Below, piece by piece: positions 48,300-60,902 of a stretch of DNA of 64,000 nucleotides. Source of the DNA: Ptiloglossa arizonensis (taxonomy: Eukaryota > Arthropoda > Insecta > Hymenoptera > Colletidae); contig NW_027478723.1 of NCBI RefSeq assembly GCF_051014685.1, forward strand, positions 248,001 through 312,000, in the 5' to 3' direction. The translations under genes and the position numbers were made by a program. Every line of letters begins with the position of its first letter. The first letter of the stretch is position 1. The notes under the pieces are model-generated. The model was given only the letters and a program-made list of their open reading frames with translations. It searched no databases and was not told the origin of the DNA.

Positions 48300-51200
48300 C
48301 TCGCCCGATTACAACGGTAGGTGTAGTTTTCCCCTAGGCCTTTCTAGTTATTCGTTTCGAGCATCAGAACTGCGATAATTTTGAGTTTCTCAAGCGTTTC
48401 TTACCTCCAAACTGCCATATCTCGCGAACGGATTGACCAATCCGCAAAATTTCTGTTGCATCTAAAAGTAGAAACTCGCCCGATTACAACGGTATGCGTA
48501 CTTTTCCCCCAGGCCGTTCTTGTTATTCGTTTCGAGCATCAGAACTGCGAAAATTTTGAGTTTCTCAAGCGTTTCTTATCTCCAAACTGCCATATCTCGC
48601 GAACGGGTTGATCAATCCGCAAAATTTCTGTTGCATCTGAAAGTAGAAACTCGCCCGATTACAACGGGGGGTGTAGTTTTCCCCTAGGCCGTTCCAGTTA
48701 TTCATTTCGAGCATCAGAACTGGGAAAATTTTGAGTTTCTGAAGCTGTTCTTACCTGCAAACTGCCATATCTCGCGAACGGATTGACCAATCCGCAAAAT
48801 TTCTGTTGCATCTGAAAGTAGAAACTCTCCCGATTACAACAGTATGCGTACTTCTCCCCTAGGCCGTTCTAGTCATTCGTTTCGAGCATCAGAACTGCGA
48901 AAATTTTGAGTTTCTCAAGCGTTTCTTATCTCCAAACTGCCATATCTCGCGAACGAATGGATCAATCCGCAAAATTTTTGTTGCATCTGAAAGTAGAAAC
49001 TCGCCCTATTACAACGGTAGGTGTAGTTTTCCCCTAGGCCGTCCCAGTTATTCATTTCGAGCATCAGAACTGCGAAAATTTTGAGTTTCTCCTAGCGTTT
49101 CTTACCTCCAAACTGCCATATCTCGCGAACGGATTGACCAATCCGCAAAATTTCTGTTGCTTCTGAAAGTAGAAACTCGCCCGATTACAAAGGTATGCGC
49201 ACTTTTCCCCTAGGCCGTTCTAGTTATTCGTATCGAGCATCAGAAATGCGAAAATTTTGAGTTTCGCAAGCGTTTCTTATCTCCAAACTGCCATATCTCG
49301 CAAACGGATTGATCAATCCGCAAAATTTCTGTTGCATCTGAAAGTAGAAACTCGCCCGATTACAACGGGAGGTGTAGTTTTCCCCTAGGCCGTTCCAGTT
49401 ATTCATTTCGAGCATCAGAACTGCGAAAATTTTGAGTTTCTGAAGCGTTTCTTACCTCCATACTGCCATATCTCTCGAACGGATTGACCAATCCGCAAAA
49501 TTTCTGTTGCATCTGAAAGTAGAAACTCTCCCGATTTCAACGGTATGCGTACTTCTCCCCTAGGCCGTTCTAGTCATTCGTTTCGAGCATCAGAACTGCG
49601 AAAATTTTGAGTTTCTCAAGCGTTTCTTATCTCCAAGCAGCCATATCTCGCGAACGGATTGATCAATCCGCAAAATTTCTGTTGCATCTGAAAGTAGAAA
49701 CTCTCCCGATTACAACGGTATGCGTACTTCTCCCCTAGGCCGTTCTAGTCATTCGTTTCGAGCATCAGAACTGCGAAAATTTTGAGTTTCTCAAGCGTTT
49801 CTTATCTCCAAACTGCCATATCTCGCGAACGGATGGATCAATCCGCAAAATTTTTGTTGCATCTGAAAGTAGAAACTCGCCCGATTACAACGGTAGGTGT
49901 AGTTTTCCCCTAGGCCGTCCCAGTTATTCATTTCGAGCATCAGAACTGCGAAAATTTTGAGTTTCCCCTAGCGTTTCTTACCTCCAAACTGCCATATCTC
50001 GCGAACGGATTGACCAATCCGCAAAATTTCTGTGGCTTCTGAAAGTAGAAACTCGCCCGATTACGAAGGTATGCGCACTTTTCCCCTAGGCCGTTCTAGT
50101 TATTCGTATCGAGCATCAGAAATGCGAAAATTTTGAGTTTCTCAAGCGTTTCTTATCTCCAAACTGCCATATCTCGCGAACGGATTGATCAATCCGCAAA
50201 ATTTCTGTTGCATCTGAAAGTAGAAACTCGCCCGATTACAACGGGAGGTGTAGTTTTCCCCTAGGCCGTTCCAGTTATTCATTTCGAGCATCAGAACTGC
50301 GAAAATTTTGAGTTTCTGAAGCGTTTCTTACCTCCAAACTGCCATATCTCTCGAACGGATTGACCAATCCGCAAAATTTCTGTTGCATCTGAAAGTAGAA
50401 ACTCTCCCGATTACAACGGTATGCGTACTTCTCCCCTAGGCCGTTCTAGTCATTCGTTTCGAGCATCAGAACTGCGAAAATTTTGAGTTTCTCAAGCGTT
50501 TCTTATCTCCAAACAGCCATATCTCGCGAACGGATTGATCAATCCGCAAAATTTCTGTTGCATCTGAAAGTAGAAACTCGCCCGATTACAACGGTAGGTG
50601 TAGTTTTCCCCTAGGCCGTTCCAGTTATTCATTTCGAGCATCAGAACTGCGAAAATTTTGAGTCTCTCAAGCGTTTCTTACCTCCAAACTGCCATATCTC
50701 GCGAACGGATTGACAATCCGAAAAATTTCTGTTGCTTCTGAAAGTAGAAACTCGCCCGATTACAACGGTATGCGCACTTTTCCCCTAGGCCGTTCTAGTT
50801 ATTCGTATCGAGCATCAGAAATGCGAAAATTTTGAGTTTCTCAAGCGATTCTTATCTCCAAACTGCCATATCTCGCGAACGGATTGATCAATCCGCAAAA
50901 TTTCTGTTGCATCTGAAAGTAGAAACTCGCCCGATTACAACGGGAGGTGTAGTTTTCCCCTAGGCCGTTCCAGTTATTCATTTCGAGCATCAGAACTGGG
51001 AAAATTTTGAGTTTCTGAAGCTGTTCTTACCTCCAAACTGCCATATCTCTCGAACGGATTGACCAATCCGCAAAATTTCTGTTGCATCTGAAAGTAGAAA
51101 CTCTCCCGATTACAACGGTATGCGTACTTCTACCCTAGGCCGTTCTAGTCATTCGTTTCGAGCATCAGAACTGCGAAAATTTTGAGTTTCTCAAGCGTTT

Positions 51201-52149
51201 CTAATCTCCAAACAGCCATATCTCGCGAACGGATTGATCAATCCGCAAAATTTCTGTTGCATCTGAAAGTAGAAACTCGCCCGATTACAACGGTAGGTGT
51301 AGTTTTCCCCTAGGCCGTTCCAGTTATTCATTTCGAGCATCAGAACTGCGAAAATTTTGAGTCTCTCAAGCGTTTCTTACCTCCAAACTGCAATATCTCG
51401 CGAACGGATTGACAATCCGCAAAATTTCTGTTGCTTCTGAAAGTAGAAACTCGCCCGAATACAACGGTATGCGCACTCTTCCCCTAGGGCGTACTAGTTA
51501 TTCGTTTCGAGCATCAAAAATGCGAAAATTTTAAGTTTCTCAAGCGTTAGTTACCTCCAAACTGCCATATCTCGCGAACGGATTAACCAATTCGCAAAAT
51601 TTCTATTGCATCTGAAAGTAGAAACTCGCCCGATTACAACGGTATGCGCACTTTGCCCCTAGGCCGTTCCTGTTATTCGTTTCGAGCATCAGAACTGCGA
51701 ATATTTTGAGTTTCTCAAGCGTTTCTTACCTCCAAACTGCCATATCTCGCGAACGGATTGACCAATCCGCAAAATTTCTGTTGCTTCTGAAAGTAGAAAC
51801 TCGCCCGATTACAACGGTATGCGCACTTTTCCCGTAGGCCGTACTAGTTATTCTTTTCGAGCATCAAAAATGCGAAAATTTTGAGTTTCTCAAGCGTTAG
51901 TTACCTCCAAACTGCCATATCTCGCGAACGGATTAACCAATTCGCAAAATTTCTGTTGCATCTGAAAGTAGAAACTCGCCCGATTACAACGGTATGCGCA
52001 CTTTTCCCCTAGGCCGTTCTTGTTATTCGTTTCGAGCATCAGAACTGCGAATATGTTGAGTTTCTCAAGCGTTTCTTACCTCCAAACTGCCATATCTCGC
52101 GAACGGATTGACAAATCCGCAAAATTTCTGTTGCATCTGAAAGTAGAAA
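48300..52149. repeat. 24-mer higher-order repeat, copy 3 (3850 bp, rearranged)
   Basis: It starts like copies 1 and 2 but has only one E-F-G trimer (50926-51449), and its tail is A-B-A-B instead of A-B-B, so it has 22 monomers. Its private changes include 'gatttcaacgg' near 49534 and 'ccaagcagcc' near 49636. From about 49870 to its end it matches 29395-31680 better than it matches the tails of copies 1 and 2, including 'ttcctgttattcg', 'tcccgtagg', 'attcttttcgagc' and 'aatatgttgag'. Confidence 0.92.
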
Positions 52150-52327
52150 CTCGCCCGATTACAACGGTAGGTGTAGTTTTCCCCTAGGCCTTTCTAGTTA
52201 TTCGTTTCGAGCATCAGAACTGCGAAAATTTTGAGTTTCTGAAGCGTTTCTTACCTCCAAACTGCCATATCTCGCGAACGGATTGACCAATCCGCAAAAT
52301 TTCTGTTGCTTCTGAAAGTAGAAGCTC
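49867..52327. repeat. Right member of the 20.47-kb-spaced pair
   Basis: It is the partner of 29395-31855. It includes the rearranged tail of 24-mer copy 3. It differs from the left copy at 'ctgtggcttc' near 50030, which follows the local 24-mer form. That suggests the junction between a 24-mer head and an older tail lies to the right of about 50040, or that this base was later homogenised. Confidence 0.83.
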
Positions 52328-55300
52328 GCCCGATTACAACGGTAGGTGTAGTTTTCCCCTAGGCCTTCCTAGTTATTCGTTTCGAGCATCAGAACTGCGA
52401 AAATTTTGAGTTTCTCCTAGCGTTTCTTACCTCCAAACTGCCATATCTCGCGAACGGATTGACCAATCCGCAAAATTTCTGTTGCTTCTGAAAGTAGAAA
52501 CTCGCCCGATTACAACGGTATGCGCACTTTTCCCCTAGGCGGTTCTAGTTATTCGTTTCGAGCATCAGAACTGCGAAAATTTTGAGTTTCTCAAGCGTTT
52601 CTTACCTCCAAACTGCCATATCTCGCGAACGGATTGACCAATCCGCAAAATTTCTGTTGCATCTGAAAGTAGAAACTCGTCCGATTACAACGGTATGCGC
52701 ACTTTTCCCCTAGGCCGTTCTTGTTATTCGTTTCGAGCATCAGAACTGCGAAAATTTTGAGTTTCTCAAGCGTTTCTTACCTCCAAACTGTCATATCTCG
52801 CGAACGGATTGACCAATCCGCAAAATTTCTGTTGCTTCTGAAAGTAGAAACTCGCCCGATTACAACGGTATGCGTACTTTTCCCCTAGGCCGTACTAGTT
52901 ATTCGTTTCGAGCACCAAAAGTGCGAAAATTTTGAGTTTCTCAAGCGTTAGTTACCTCCAAACTGCCATATCTCGCGAACGGATTAACCAATTCGCAAAA
53001 TTTCTGTTGCATCTGAAAGTAGATACTCGCCCGATTGCAGCGGTATGCGCACTTTTCCCCTAGGCCGTTCTTGTTATTCGTTTCGAGCATCAGAACTGCG
53101 AATATTTTGAGTTTCTCAAGCGTTTCTTACCTCCAAACTGCCATATCTCGCGAACGGATTGACCAATCCGCAAAATTTCTGTTGCATCTGAAAGTAGAAA
53201 CTCGCCCGATTACAACGGTAGGTGTAGTTTTCCCCTAGGCCTTTCTAGTTATTCGTTTCGAGCATCAGAACTGCGAAAATTTTGAGTTTCTCAAGCGTTA
53301 GTTACCTCCAAACTGCCATATCTCGCGAACGGATTACCCAATTCGCAAAATTTCTGTTGCATCTGAAAGTAGAAGCTCGCCCGATTACAACGGTATGCGC
53401 ACTTTTCCCCTAGGCCGTTCTTGTTATTCGTTTCGAGCATCAGAACTGCGAAAATTTTGAGTTTCTCAAGCGTTTCTTACCTCCAAACTGCCATATCTCG
53501 CGAACGGATTGACCAATCCGCAAAATTTCTGTTGCATCTGAAAGTAGAAACTCGTCCGATTACAACGGTATGCGCACTTTTCCCCTAGGCCGTTCTTGTT
53601 ATTCGTTTCGAGCAGCAGAACTGCGAAAATTTTGAGTTTCTCAAGCGTTTCTTACCTCCAAACTGTCATATCTCGCGAACGGATTGACCAATCCGCAAAA
53701 TTTCTGTTGCTTCTGAAAGTAGAAACTCGCCCGATTACAACGGTATGCGTACTTTTCCCCTAGGCCGTACTAGTTATTCGTTTCGAGCATCAAAAGTGCG
53801 AAAATTTTGAGTTTCTCAAGCGTTAGTTACCTCCAAACTGCCATATCTCGCGAACGGATTAACCAATTCGCAAAATTTCTGTTGCATCTGAAAGTAGAAA
53901 CTCGCCCGATTGCAGCGGTATGCGCACTTTTCCCCTAGGCCGTTCTTGTTATTCGTTTCGAGCATCAGAACTGCGAATATTTTGAGTTTCTCAAGCGTTT
54001 CTTACCTCCAAACTGCCATATCTCGCGAACGGATTGACCAATCCGCAAAATTTCTGTTGCATCTGAAAGTAGAAACTCGCCCGATTACAACGGTAGGTGT
54101 AGTTTTCCCCTAGGCCTTTCTAGTTATTCGTTTCGAGCTTCAGAACTGCGAAAATTTTGAGTTTCTCCTAGCGTTTCTTACCTCCAAACTGCCATATCTC
54201 GCGAACGGATTGACCAATCCGCAAAATTTCTGTTGCTTCTGAAAGTAGAAACTCGCCCGATTACAACGGTATGCGCACTTTTCCCCTAGGCCGTACTAGT
54301 TATTCGTTTCGAGCATCAAAAATGCGAAAATTTTGAGTTTCTCAAGCGTTAGTTACCTCCAAACTGCCATATCTCGCGAACGGATTACCCAATTCGCAAA
54401 ATTTCTGTTGCATCTGAAAGTAGAAACTCGCCCGATTACAACGGTATGCGCACTTTTCCCCTAGGCCGTTCTTGTTATTCGTTTCGAGCATCAGAACTGC
54501 GAATATTTTGAGTTTCTCAAGCGTTTCTTACCTCCAAACTGCCATATCTCGCGAACGGATTGACCAATCCGCAAAATTTCTGTTGCATCTGAAAGTAGAA
54601 ACTCGCCCGATTACAACGGTATGCGCACTTTTCCCCTAGGCCGTTCTTGTTATTCGTTTCGAGCATCAGAACTGCGAATATTTTGAGTTTCTCAAGCGTT
54701 TCTTACCTCCAAACTGCCATATCTCGCGAACGGATTGACCAATCCGCAAAATTTCTGTTGCATCTGAAAGTAGAAACTCGCCCGATTACAACGGTAGGTG
54801 TAGTTTTCCCCTAGGCCTTTCTAGTTATTCGTTTCGAGCATCAGAACTGCGAAAATTTTGAGTTTCTCCTATCGTTTCTTACCTCCAAACTGCCATATCT
54901 CGCGAACGGATTGACCAATCCGCAAAATTTCTGTTGCATCTGAAAGTAGAAACTCGTCCGATTACAACGGTATGCGCACTTTTCCCCTAGGCCGTTCTTG
55001 TTATTCGTTTCGAGCATCAGAACTGCGAAAATTTTGAGTTTCTCAAGCGTTTCTTACCTCCAAACTGCCATATCTCGCGAACGGATTGACCAATCCGCAA
55101 AATTTCTGTTGCTTCTGAAAGTAGAAACTCGCCCGATTACAACGGTATGCGCACTTTTCCCCTAGGCCGTACTAGTTATTCGTTTCGAGCATCAAAAGTG
55201 CGAAAATTTTGAGTTTCTCAAGCGTTTCTTATCTCCAAACTGCCATATCTCGCGAACGGATTGATCAATCCGCAAAATTTCTGTTGCATCTGAAAGTAGA

Positions 55301-56177
55301 AACTCGCCCGATTACAACGGTATGCGCACTTTTCCCCTAGGCGGTTCTAGTTATTCGTTTCGAGCATCAGAACTGCGAAAATTTTGAGTTTCTCAAGCGT
55401 TTCTTACCTCCAAACTGCCATATCTCGCGAACGGATTGACCAATCCGCAAAATTTCTGTTGCATCTGAAAGTAGAAACTCGCCCGATTACAACGGTATGC
55501 GCACTTTTCCCCTAGGCCGTTCTTGTTATTCGTTTCGAGCATCAGAACTGCGAAAATTTTGAATTTCTCAAGCGTTTCTTACCTCCAAACTGCCATATCT
55601 CGCGATCGGATTGACCAATCCGCAAAATTTCTGTTGCTTCTGAAAGTAGAAACTCGCCCGAATACAACGGTATGCGCACTCTTCCCCTAGGGCGTACTAG
55701 TTATTCGTTTCGAGCATCAAAAATGCGAAAATTTTGAGTTTCTCAAGCGTTAGTTACCTCCAAACTGCCATATCTCGCGAACGGATTAACCAATTCGCAA
55801 AATTTCTATTGCATCTGAAAGTAGAAACTCGCCCGATTACAACGGTATGCGCACTTTGCCCCTAGGCCGTTCTTGTTATTCGTTTCGAGCATCAGAACTG
55901 CGAATATTTTGAGTTTCTCAAGCGTTTCTTACCTCCAAACTGCCATATCTCGCGAACGGGTTGACCAATCCGCAAAATTTCTGTTGCATCTGAAAGTAGA
56001 AACTCGCCCGATTACAACGGTAGGTGTAGTTTTCCCCTAGGCCTTTCTAGTTATTCGTTTCGAGCATCAGAACTGCGAAAATTTTGAGTTTCTCAAGCGT
56101 TTCTTACCTCCAAACTGCCATATCTCGCGAACGGATTGACCAATCCGCAAAATTTCTGTTGCTTCTGAAAGTAGAAA
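51450..56177. repeat. Lineage 1 (A/B/C) block
   Basis: A, B and C monomers dominate, with several C monomers carrying the insertion form 'gtttctcctagcg' (176 bp, near 52411 and 54161) or 'gtttctcctatcg' (near 54863). Two monomers carry 'tcgcgatcgg' and 'gcactcttcccctagggcg' (55600-55700), related to 18850 and 33030. The block ends at 56178, where D-E-F-G order starts. Confidence 0.88.
52555..54170. repeat. 5-mer higher-order repeat, 875 bp, two copies
   Basis: About 52555-53295 matches about 53430-54170. Shared marks 875 bp apart are 'aactgtcatatc' (52786 and 53661), 'aaaagtgcg' (52916 and 53791) and 'gattgcagcgg' (near 53033 and 53908). Differences include 'gagcaccaaaag' near 52911 and 'gagcagcag' near 53611. 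Confidence 0.9.
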
Positions 56178-57926
56178 CTCGCCCGATTACAACGGTATGC
56201 GCACTTATCCCCTAGGCCGTTCTAGTTATTCGTATCGAGCATCAGAACTGCGAAAATTTTGAGTTTCTCAAGCGTTTCTTATCTCCAAACTGCCATATCT
56301 TGCGAACGGATTGATCAATCCGCAAAATTTCTGTTGCATCTGAAAGTAGAAACTCGCCCGATTACAACGGGAGGTGTAGTTTTCCCCTAGGCCGTTCCAG
56401 TTATTCATTTCGAGCATCAGAACTGCGAAAATTTTGAGTTTCTGAAGCGTTTCTTACCTCCAAACTGCCATATCTCTCGAACGGATTGACCAATCCGCAA
56501 AATTTCTGTTGCATCTGAAAGTAGAAACTCTCCCGATTACAACGGTATGCGTACTTCTCCCCTAGGCCGTTCTAGTCATTCGTTTCGAGCATCAGAACTG
56601 CGAAAATTTTGAGTTTCTCAAGCGTTTCTTATCTCCAAACAGCCATATCTCGCGAACGGATTGATCAATCCGCAAAATTTCTGTTGCATCTGAAAGTAGA
56701 AACTCGCCCGATTACAACGGTAGGTGTAGTTTTCCCCTAGGCCGTTCCAGTTCTGCATTTCGAGCATCAGAGCTGCGAAAATTTTGAGTCTCTCAAGCGT
56801 TTCTTACCTCCAAACTGCCATATCTCGCGAACGGATTGACAATCCGCAAAATTTCTGTTGCTTCTGAAAGTAGAAACTCGCCCGATTACAACGGTATGCG
56901 CACTTTTCCCCTAGGCCGTTCTAGTTATTCGTATCGAGCATCAGAAATGCGAAAATTTTGAGTTTCTCAAGCGTTTCTTATCTCCAAACTGCCATATCTC
57001 GCGAACGGATTGATCAATCCGCAAAATTTCTGTTGCATCTGAAAGTAGAAACTGGCCCGATTACAACGGGAGGTGTAGTTTTCCCCTAGGCCGTTCCAGT
57101 TATTCATTTCGAGCATCAGAACTGCGAAAATTTTGAGTTTCTGAAGCGTTTCTTACCTCCAAACTGCCATATCTCTCGAACGGATTGACCAATCCGCAAA
57201 ATTTCTGTTGCATCTGAAAGTAGAAACTCTCCCGATTACAACGGTATGCGTACTTCTCCCCTAGGCCGTTCTAGTCATTCGTTTCGAGCATCAGAACTGC
57301 GAAAATTTTGAGTTTCTCAAGCGTTTCTTATCTCCAAACTGCCATATCTCGCGAACGGATTGATCAATCCGCAAAATTTCTGTTGCATCTGAAAGTAGAA
57401 ACTCGCCCGATTACAACGGGAGGTGTAGTTTTCCCCTAGGCCGTTCCAGTTATTCATTTCGAGCATCAGAACTGCGAAAATTTTGAGTTTCTGAAGCGTT
57501 TCTTACCTCCAAACTGCCATATCTCGCGAACGGATTGACCAATCCGCAAAATTTCTGTTGCATCTGAAAGTAGAAACTCTCCCGATTACAACGGTATGCG
57601 TACTTCTCCCCTAGGCCGTTCTAGTCATTCGTTTCGAGCATCAGAACTGCGAAAATTTTGAGTTTCTCAAGCGTTTCTTATCTCCAAACTGCCATATCTC
57701 GCGAACGGATTGATCAATCCGCAAAATTTCTGTTGCATCTGAAAGTAGAAACTCGCCCGATTACAAAGGTAGGTGTAGTTTTCCCCTAGGCCGTTCCAGT
57801 TATTCATTTCGAGCATCAGAACTGCGAAAATTTTGAGTTTCTGAAGCGTTTCTTACCTCCAAACTGCCATATCTCTCGAACGGATTGACCAATCCGCAAA
57901 ATTTCTGTTGCTTCTGAAAGTAGAAA
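56178..57926. repeat. Lineage 2 (D/E/F/G) block
   Basis: The order is D-E-F-G-D-E-F-E-F-E. One G monomer (gacaatcc near 56837) is 174 bp. Private variants include 'ccagttctgcatt' near 56747, 'cagagctgcg' near 56768 and 'actggcccg' near 57052. The last E has 'attacaaaggtagg', a form that recurs at 60563 and 62486. Confidence 0.87.
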
Positions 57927-58626
57927 CTCGCCCGATTACAACGGTATGCGCACTTTTCCCCTAGGCCGTACTAGTTATTCGTTTCGAGCATCAAAAATGC
58001 GAAAATTTTGAGTTTCTCAAGCGTTAGTTACCTCCAAACTGCCATATCTCGCGAACGGATTAACCAATTCGCAAAATTTCTGTTGCATCTGAAAGTAGAA
58101 ACTCGCCCGATTACAACGGTATGCGCACTTTTCCCCTAGGCCGTTCTTGTTATTCGTTTCGAGCATCAGAACTGCGAATATTTTGTGTTTCTCAAGCGTT
58201 TCTTACATCCAAACTGCCATATCTCGCGAACGGATTGACCAATCCGCAAAATTTCTGTTGCATCTGAAAGTAGAAGCTCGCCCGATTACAACGGTATGCG
58301 CACTTTTCCCCTAGGCCGTACTAGTTATTCGTTTCGAGCATCAAAATTGCGAAAATTTTGAGTTTCTCAAGCGTTTCTTACCTCCAAACTGCCATATCTC
58401 GCGAACGGGTTGACCAATCCGCAAAATTTCTGTTGCATCTGAAAGTAGAAACTCGCCCGATTACAACGGTAGGTGTAGTTTTCCCCTAGGCCTTTCTAGT
58501 TATTCGTTTCGAGCATCAGAACTGCGAAAATTTTGAGTTTCTCAAGCGTTTCTTACCTCCAAACTGCCATATCTCGCGAACGGATTGACCAATCCGCAAA
58601 ATTTCTGTTGCATCTGAAAGTAGAAA
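57927..58626. repeat. Lineage 1 patch of four monomers
   Basis: Four lineage 1 monomers (A, B, A-like, C-like) start at 57927, 58102, 58277 and 58452. They carry 'gtactag' with 'catcaaaaatgcg', 'ttcttgttattcg', 'catcaaaattgcg' and 'cctttctag'. Both neighbours are lineage 2. The third monomer is mixed, with an A-like 5' half and 'gcgtttctt' plus 'gggttgacc' in its 3' half. Confidence 0.83.
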
Positions 58627-59152
58627 CTCTCCCGATTACAACGGTATGCGTACTTCTCCCCTAGGCCGTTCTAGTCATTCGTTTCGAGCATCAGAACTGC
58701 GAAAATTTTGAGTTTCTCAAGCGTTTCTTATCTCCAAACTGCCATATCTCGCTAACGGATGGATCAATCCGCAAAATTTTTGTTGCATCTGAAAGTAGAA
58801 ACTCGCCCGATTACAACGGTAGGTGTAGTTTTCCCCTAGGCCGTCCCAGTTATTCATTCCGAGCATCAGAACTGCGAAAATTTTGAGTTTCTCCTAGCGT
58901 TTCTTACCTCCAAACTGCCATATCTCGCGAACGGATTGACCAATCCGCAAAATTTCTGTTGCTTCTGAAAGTAGAAACTCGCCCGATTACAAAGGTATGC
59001 GCACTTTTCCCCTAGGCCGTTCTAGTTATTCGTATCGAGCATCAGAAATGCGAAAATTTTGAGTTTCTCAAGCGTTTCTTATTTCCAAACTGCCATATCT
59101 CGCGAACGGATTGATCAATCCGCAACATTTCTGTTGCATCTGAAAGTAGAAA

Positions 59153-60902
59153 CTCTCCCGATTACAACGGGAGGTGTAGTTTTCCCCTAGGCCGTTCCAG
59201 TTATTCATTTCGAGCATCAGAACTGCGAAAATTTTGAGTTTCTGAAGCGTTTCTTACCTCCAAACTGCCATATCTCTCGAACGGATTGACCAATCCGCAA
59301 AATTTCTGTTGCATCTGAAAGTAGAAACTCTCCCGATTACAACGGTATGCGTACTTCTCCCCTAGGCCGTTCTAGTCATTCGTTTCGAGCATCAGAACTG
59401 CGAAAATTTTGAGTTTCTCAAGCGTTTCTTATCTCCAAACTGCCATATCTCGCGAACGGATTGATCAATCCGCAAAATTTCTGTTGCATCTGAAAGTAGA
59501 AACTCGCCCGATTACAACGGGAGGTGTAGTTTTCCCCTAGGCCGTTCCAGTTATTCATTTCGAGCATCAGAACTGCGAAAATTTTGAGTTTCTGAAGCGT
59601 TTCTTACCTCCAAACTGCCATATCTCTCGAACGGATTGACCAATCCGCAAAATTTCTGTTGCATCTGAAAGTAGAAACTCTCCCGATTACAACGGTATGC
59701 GTACTTCTCCCCTAGGCCGTTCTAGTCATTCGTTTCGAGCATCAGAAATGCGAAAATTTTGAGTTTCTCAAGCGTTTCTTATCTCCAAACTGCCATATCT
59801 CGCGAACGGATTGATCAATCCGCAAAATTTCTGTTGCATCTGAAAGTAGAAACTCGCCCGATTACAACGGGAGGTGTAGTTTTCCCCTAGACCGTTCCAG
59901 TTATTCATTTCGAGCATCAGAACTGCGAAAATTTTGAGTTTCTGAAGCGTTTCTTACCTCCAAACTGCCATATCTCTCGAACGGATTGACCAATCCGCAA
60001 AATTTCTGTTGCATCTGAAAGTAGAAACTCTCCCGATTACAACGGTATGCGTACTTCTTCCCTAGGCCGTTCTAGTCATTCGTTTCGAGCATCAGAACTG
60101 CGAAAATTTTGAGTTTCTCAAGCGTTTCTTATCTCCAAACTGCCATATCTCGCGAACGGATTTATCAATCCGCAAAATTTCTGTTGCATCTGAAAGTAGA
60201 AACTCGCCCGATTACAACGGGAGGTGTAGTTTTCCCCTAGGCCGTTCCAGTTATTCATTTCGAGCATCAGAACTACGAAAATTTTGAGTTTCTGAAGCGT
60301 TTCTTACCTCCAAACTGCCATATCTCGCGAACGGATTGACCAATCCGCAAAATTTCTGTTGCATCTGAAAGTAGAAACTCTCCCGATTACAACGGTATGT
60401 GTACTTCTCCCCTAGGCCGTTCTAGTCATTCGTTTCGAGCATCAGAACTGCGAAAATTTTGAGTTTCTCAAGCGTTTCTTATCTCCAAACTGCCATATCT
60501 CGCGAACGGATTGATCAATCCGCAAAATTTCTGTTGCATCTGAAAGTAGAAACTCGCCCGATTACAAAGGTAGGTGTAGTTTTCCCCTAGGCCGTTCCAG
60601 TTATTCATTTCGAGCATCAGAACTGCGAAAATTTTGAGTTTCTGAAGCGTTTCTTACCTCCAAACTGCCATATCTCTCGAACGGATTGACCAATCCGCAA
60701 AATTTCTGTTGCATCTGAAAGTAGAAACTCTCCCGATTACAACGGTATGCGTACTTCTCCCCTAGGCCGTTCTAGTCATTCGTTTCGAGCATCAGAACTG
60801 CGAAAATTCTGAGTTTCTCAAGCGTTTCTTATCTCCAAACAGCCATATCTCGCGAAAGGATTGATCAATCCGCAAAATTTCTGTTGCATCTGAAAGTAGA
60901 AA
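59153..60902. repeat. E-F dimer array, 5 x 350 bp
   Basis: Five consecutive E-F pairs begin at 59153, 59503, 59853, 60203 and 60553. E has 'ggtgtagtt', 'ccagttattcatt' and, in most copies, 'tctctcgaac'. F has 'tacttct', 'tagtcattcg' and a gattgatcaatcc palindrome. 'ctctcccg' opens each F and 'ctcgcccg' opens E from the second pair on. Small differences mark each pair ('ccctagaccg' near 59887, 'cttcttccctagg' near 60056, 'gaactacg' near 60270, 'tatgtgtac' near 60397). Confidence 0.9.
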
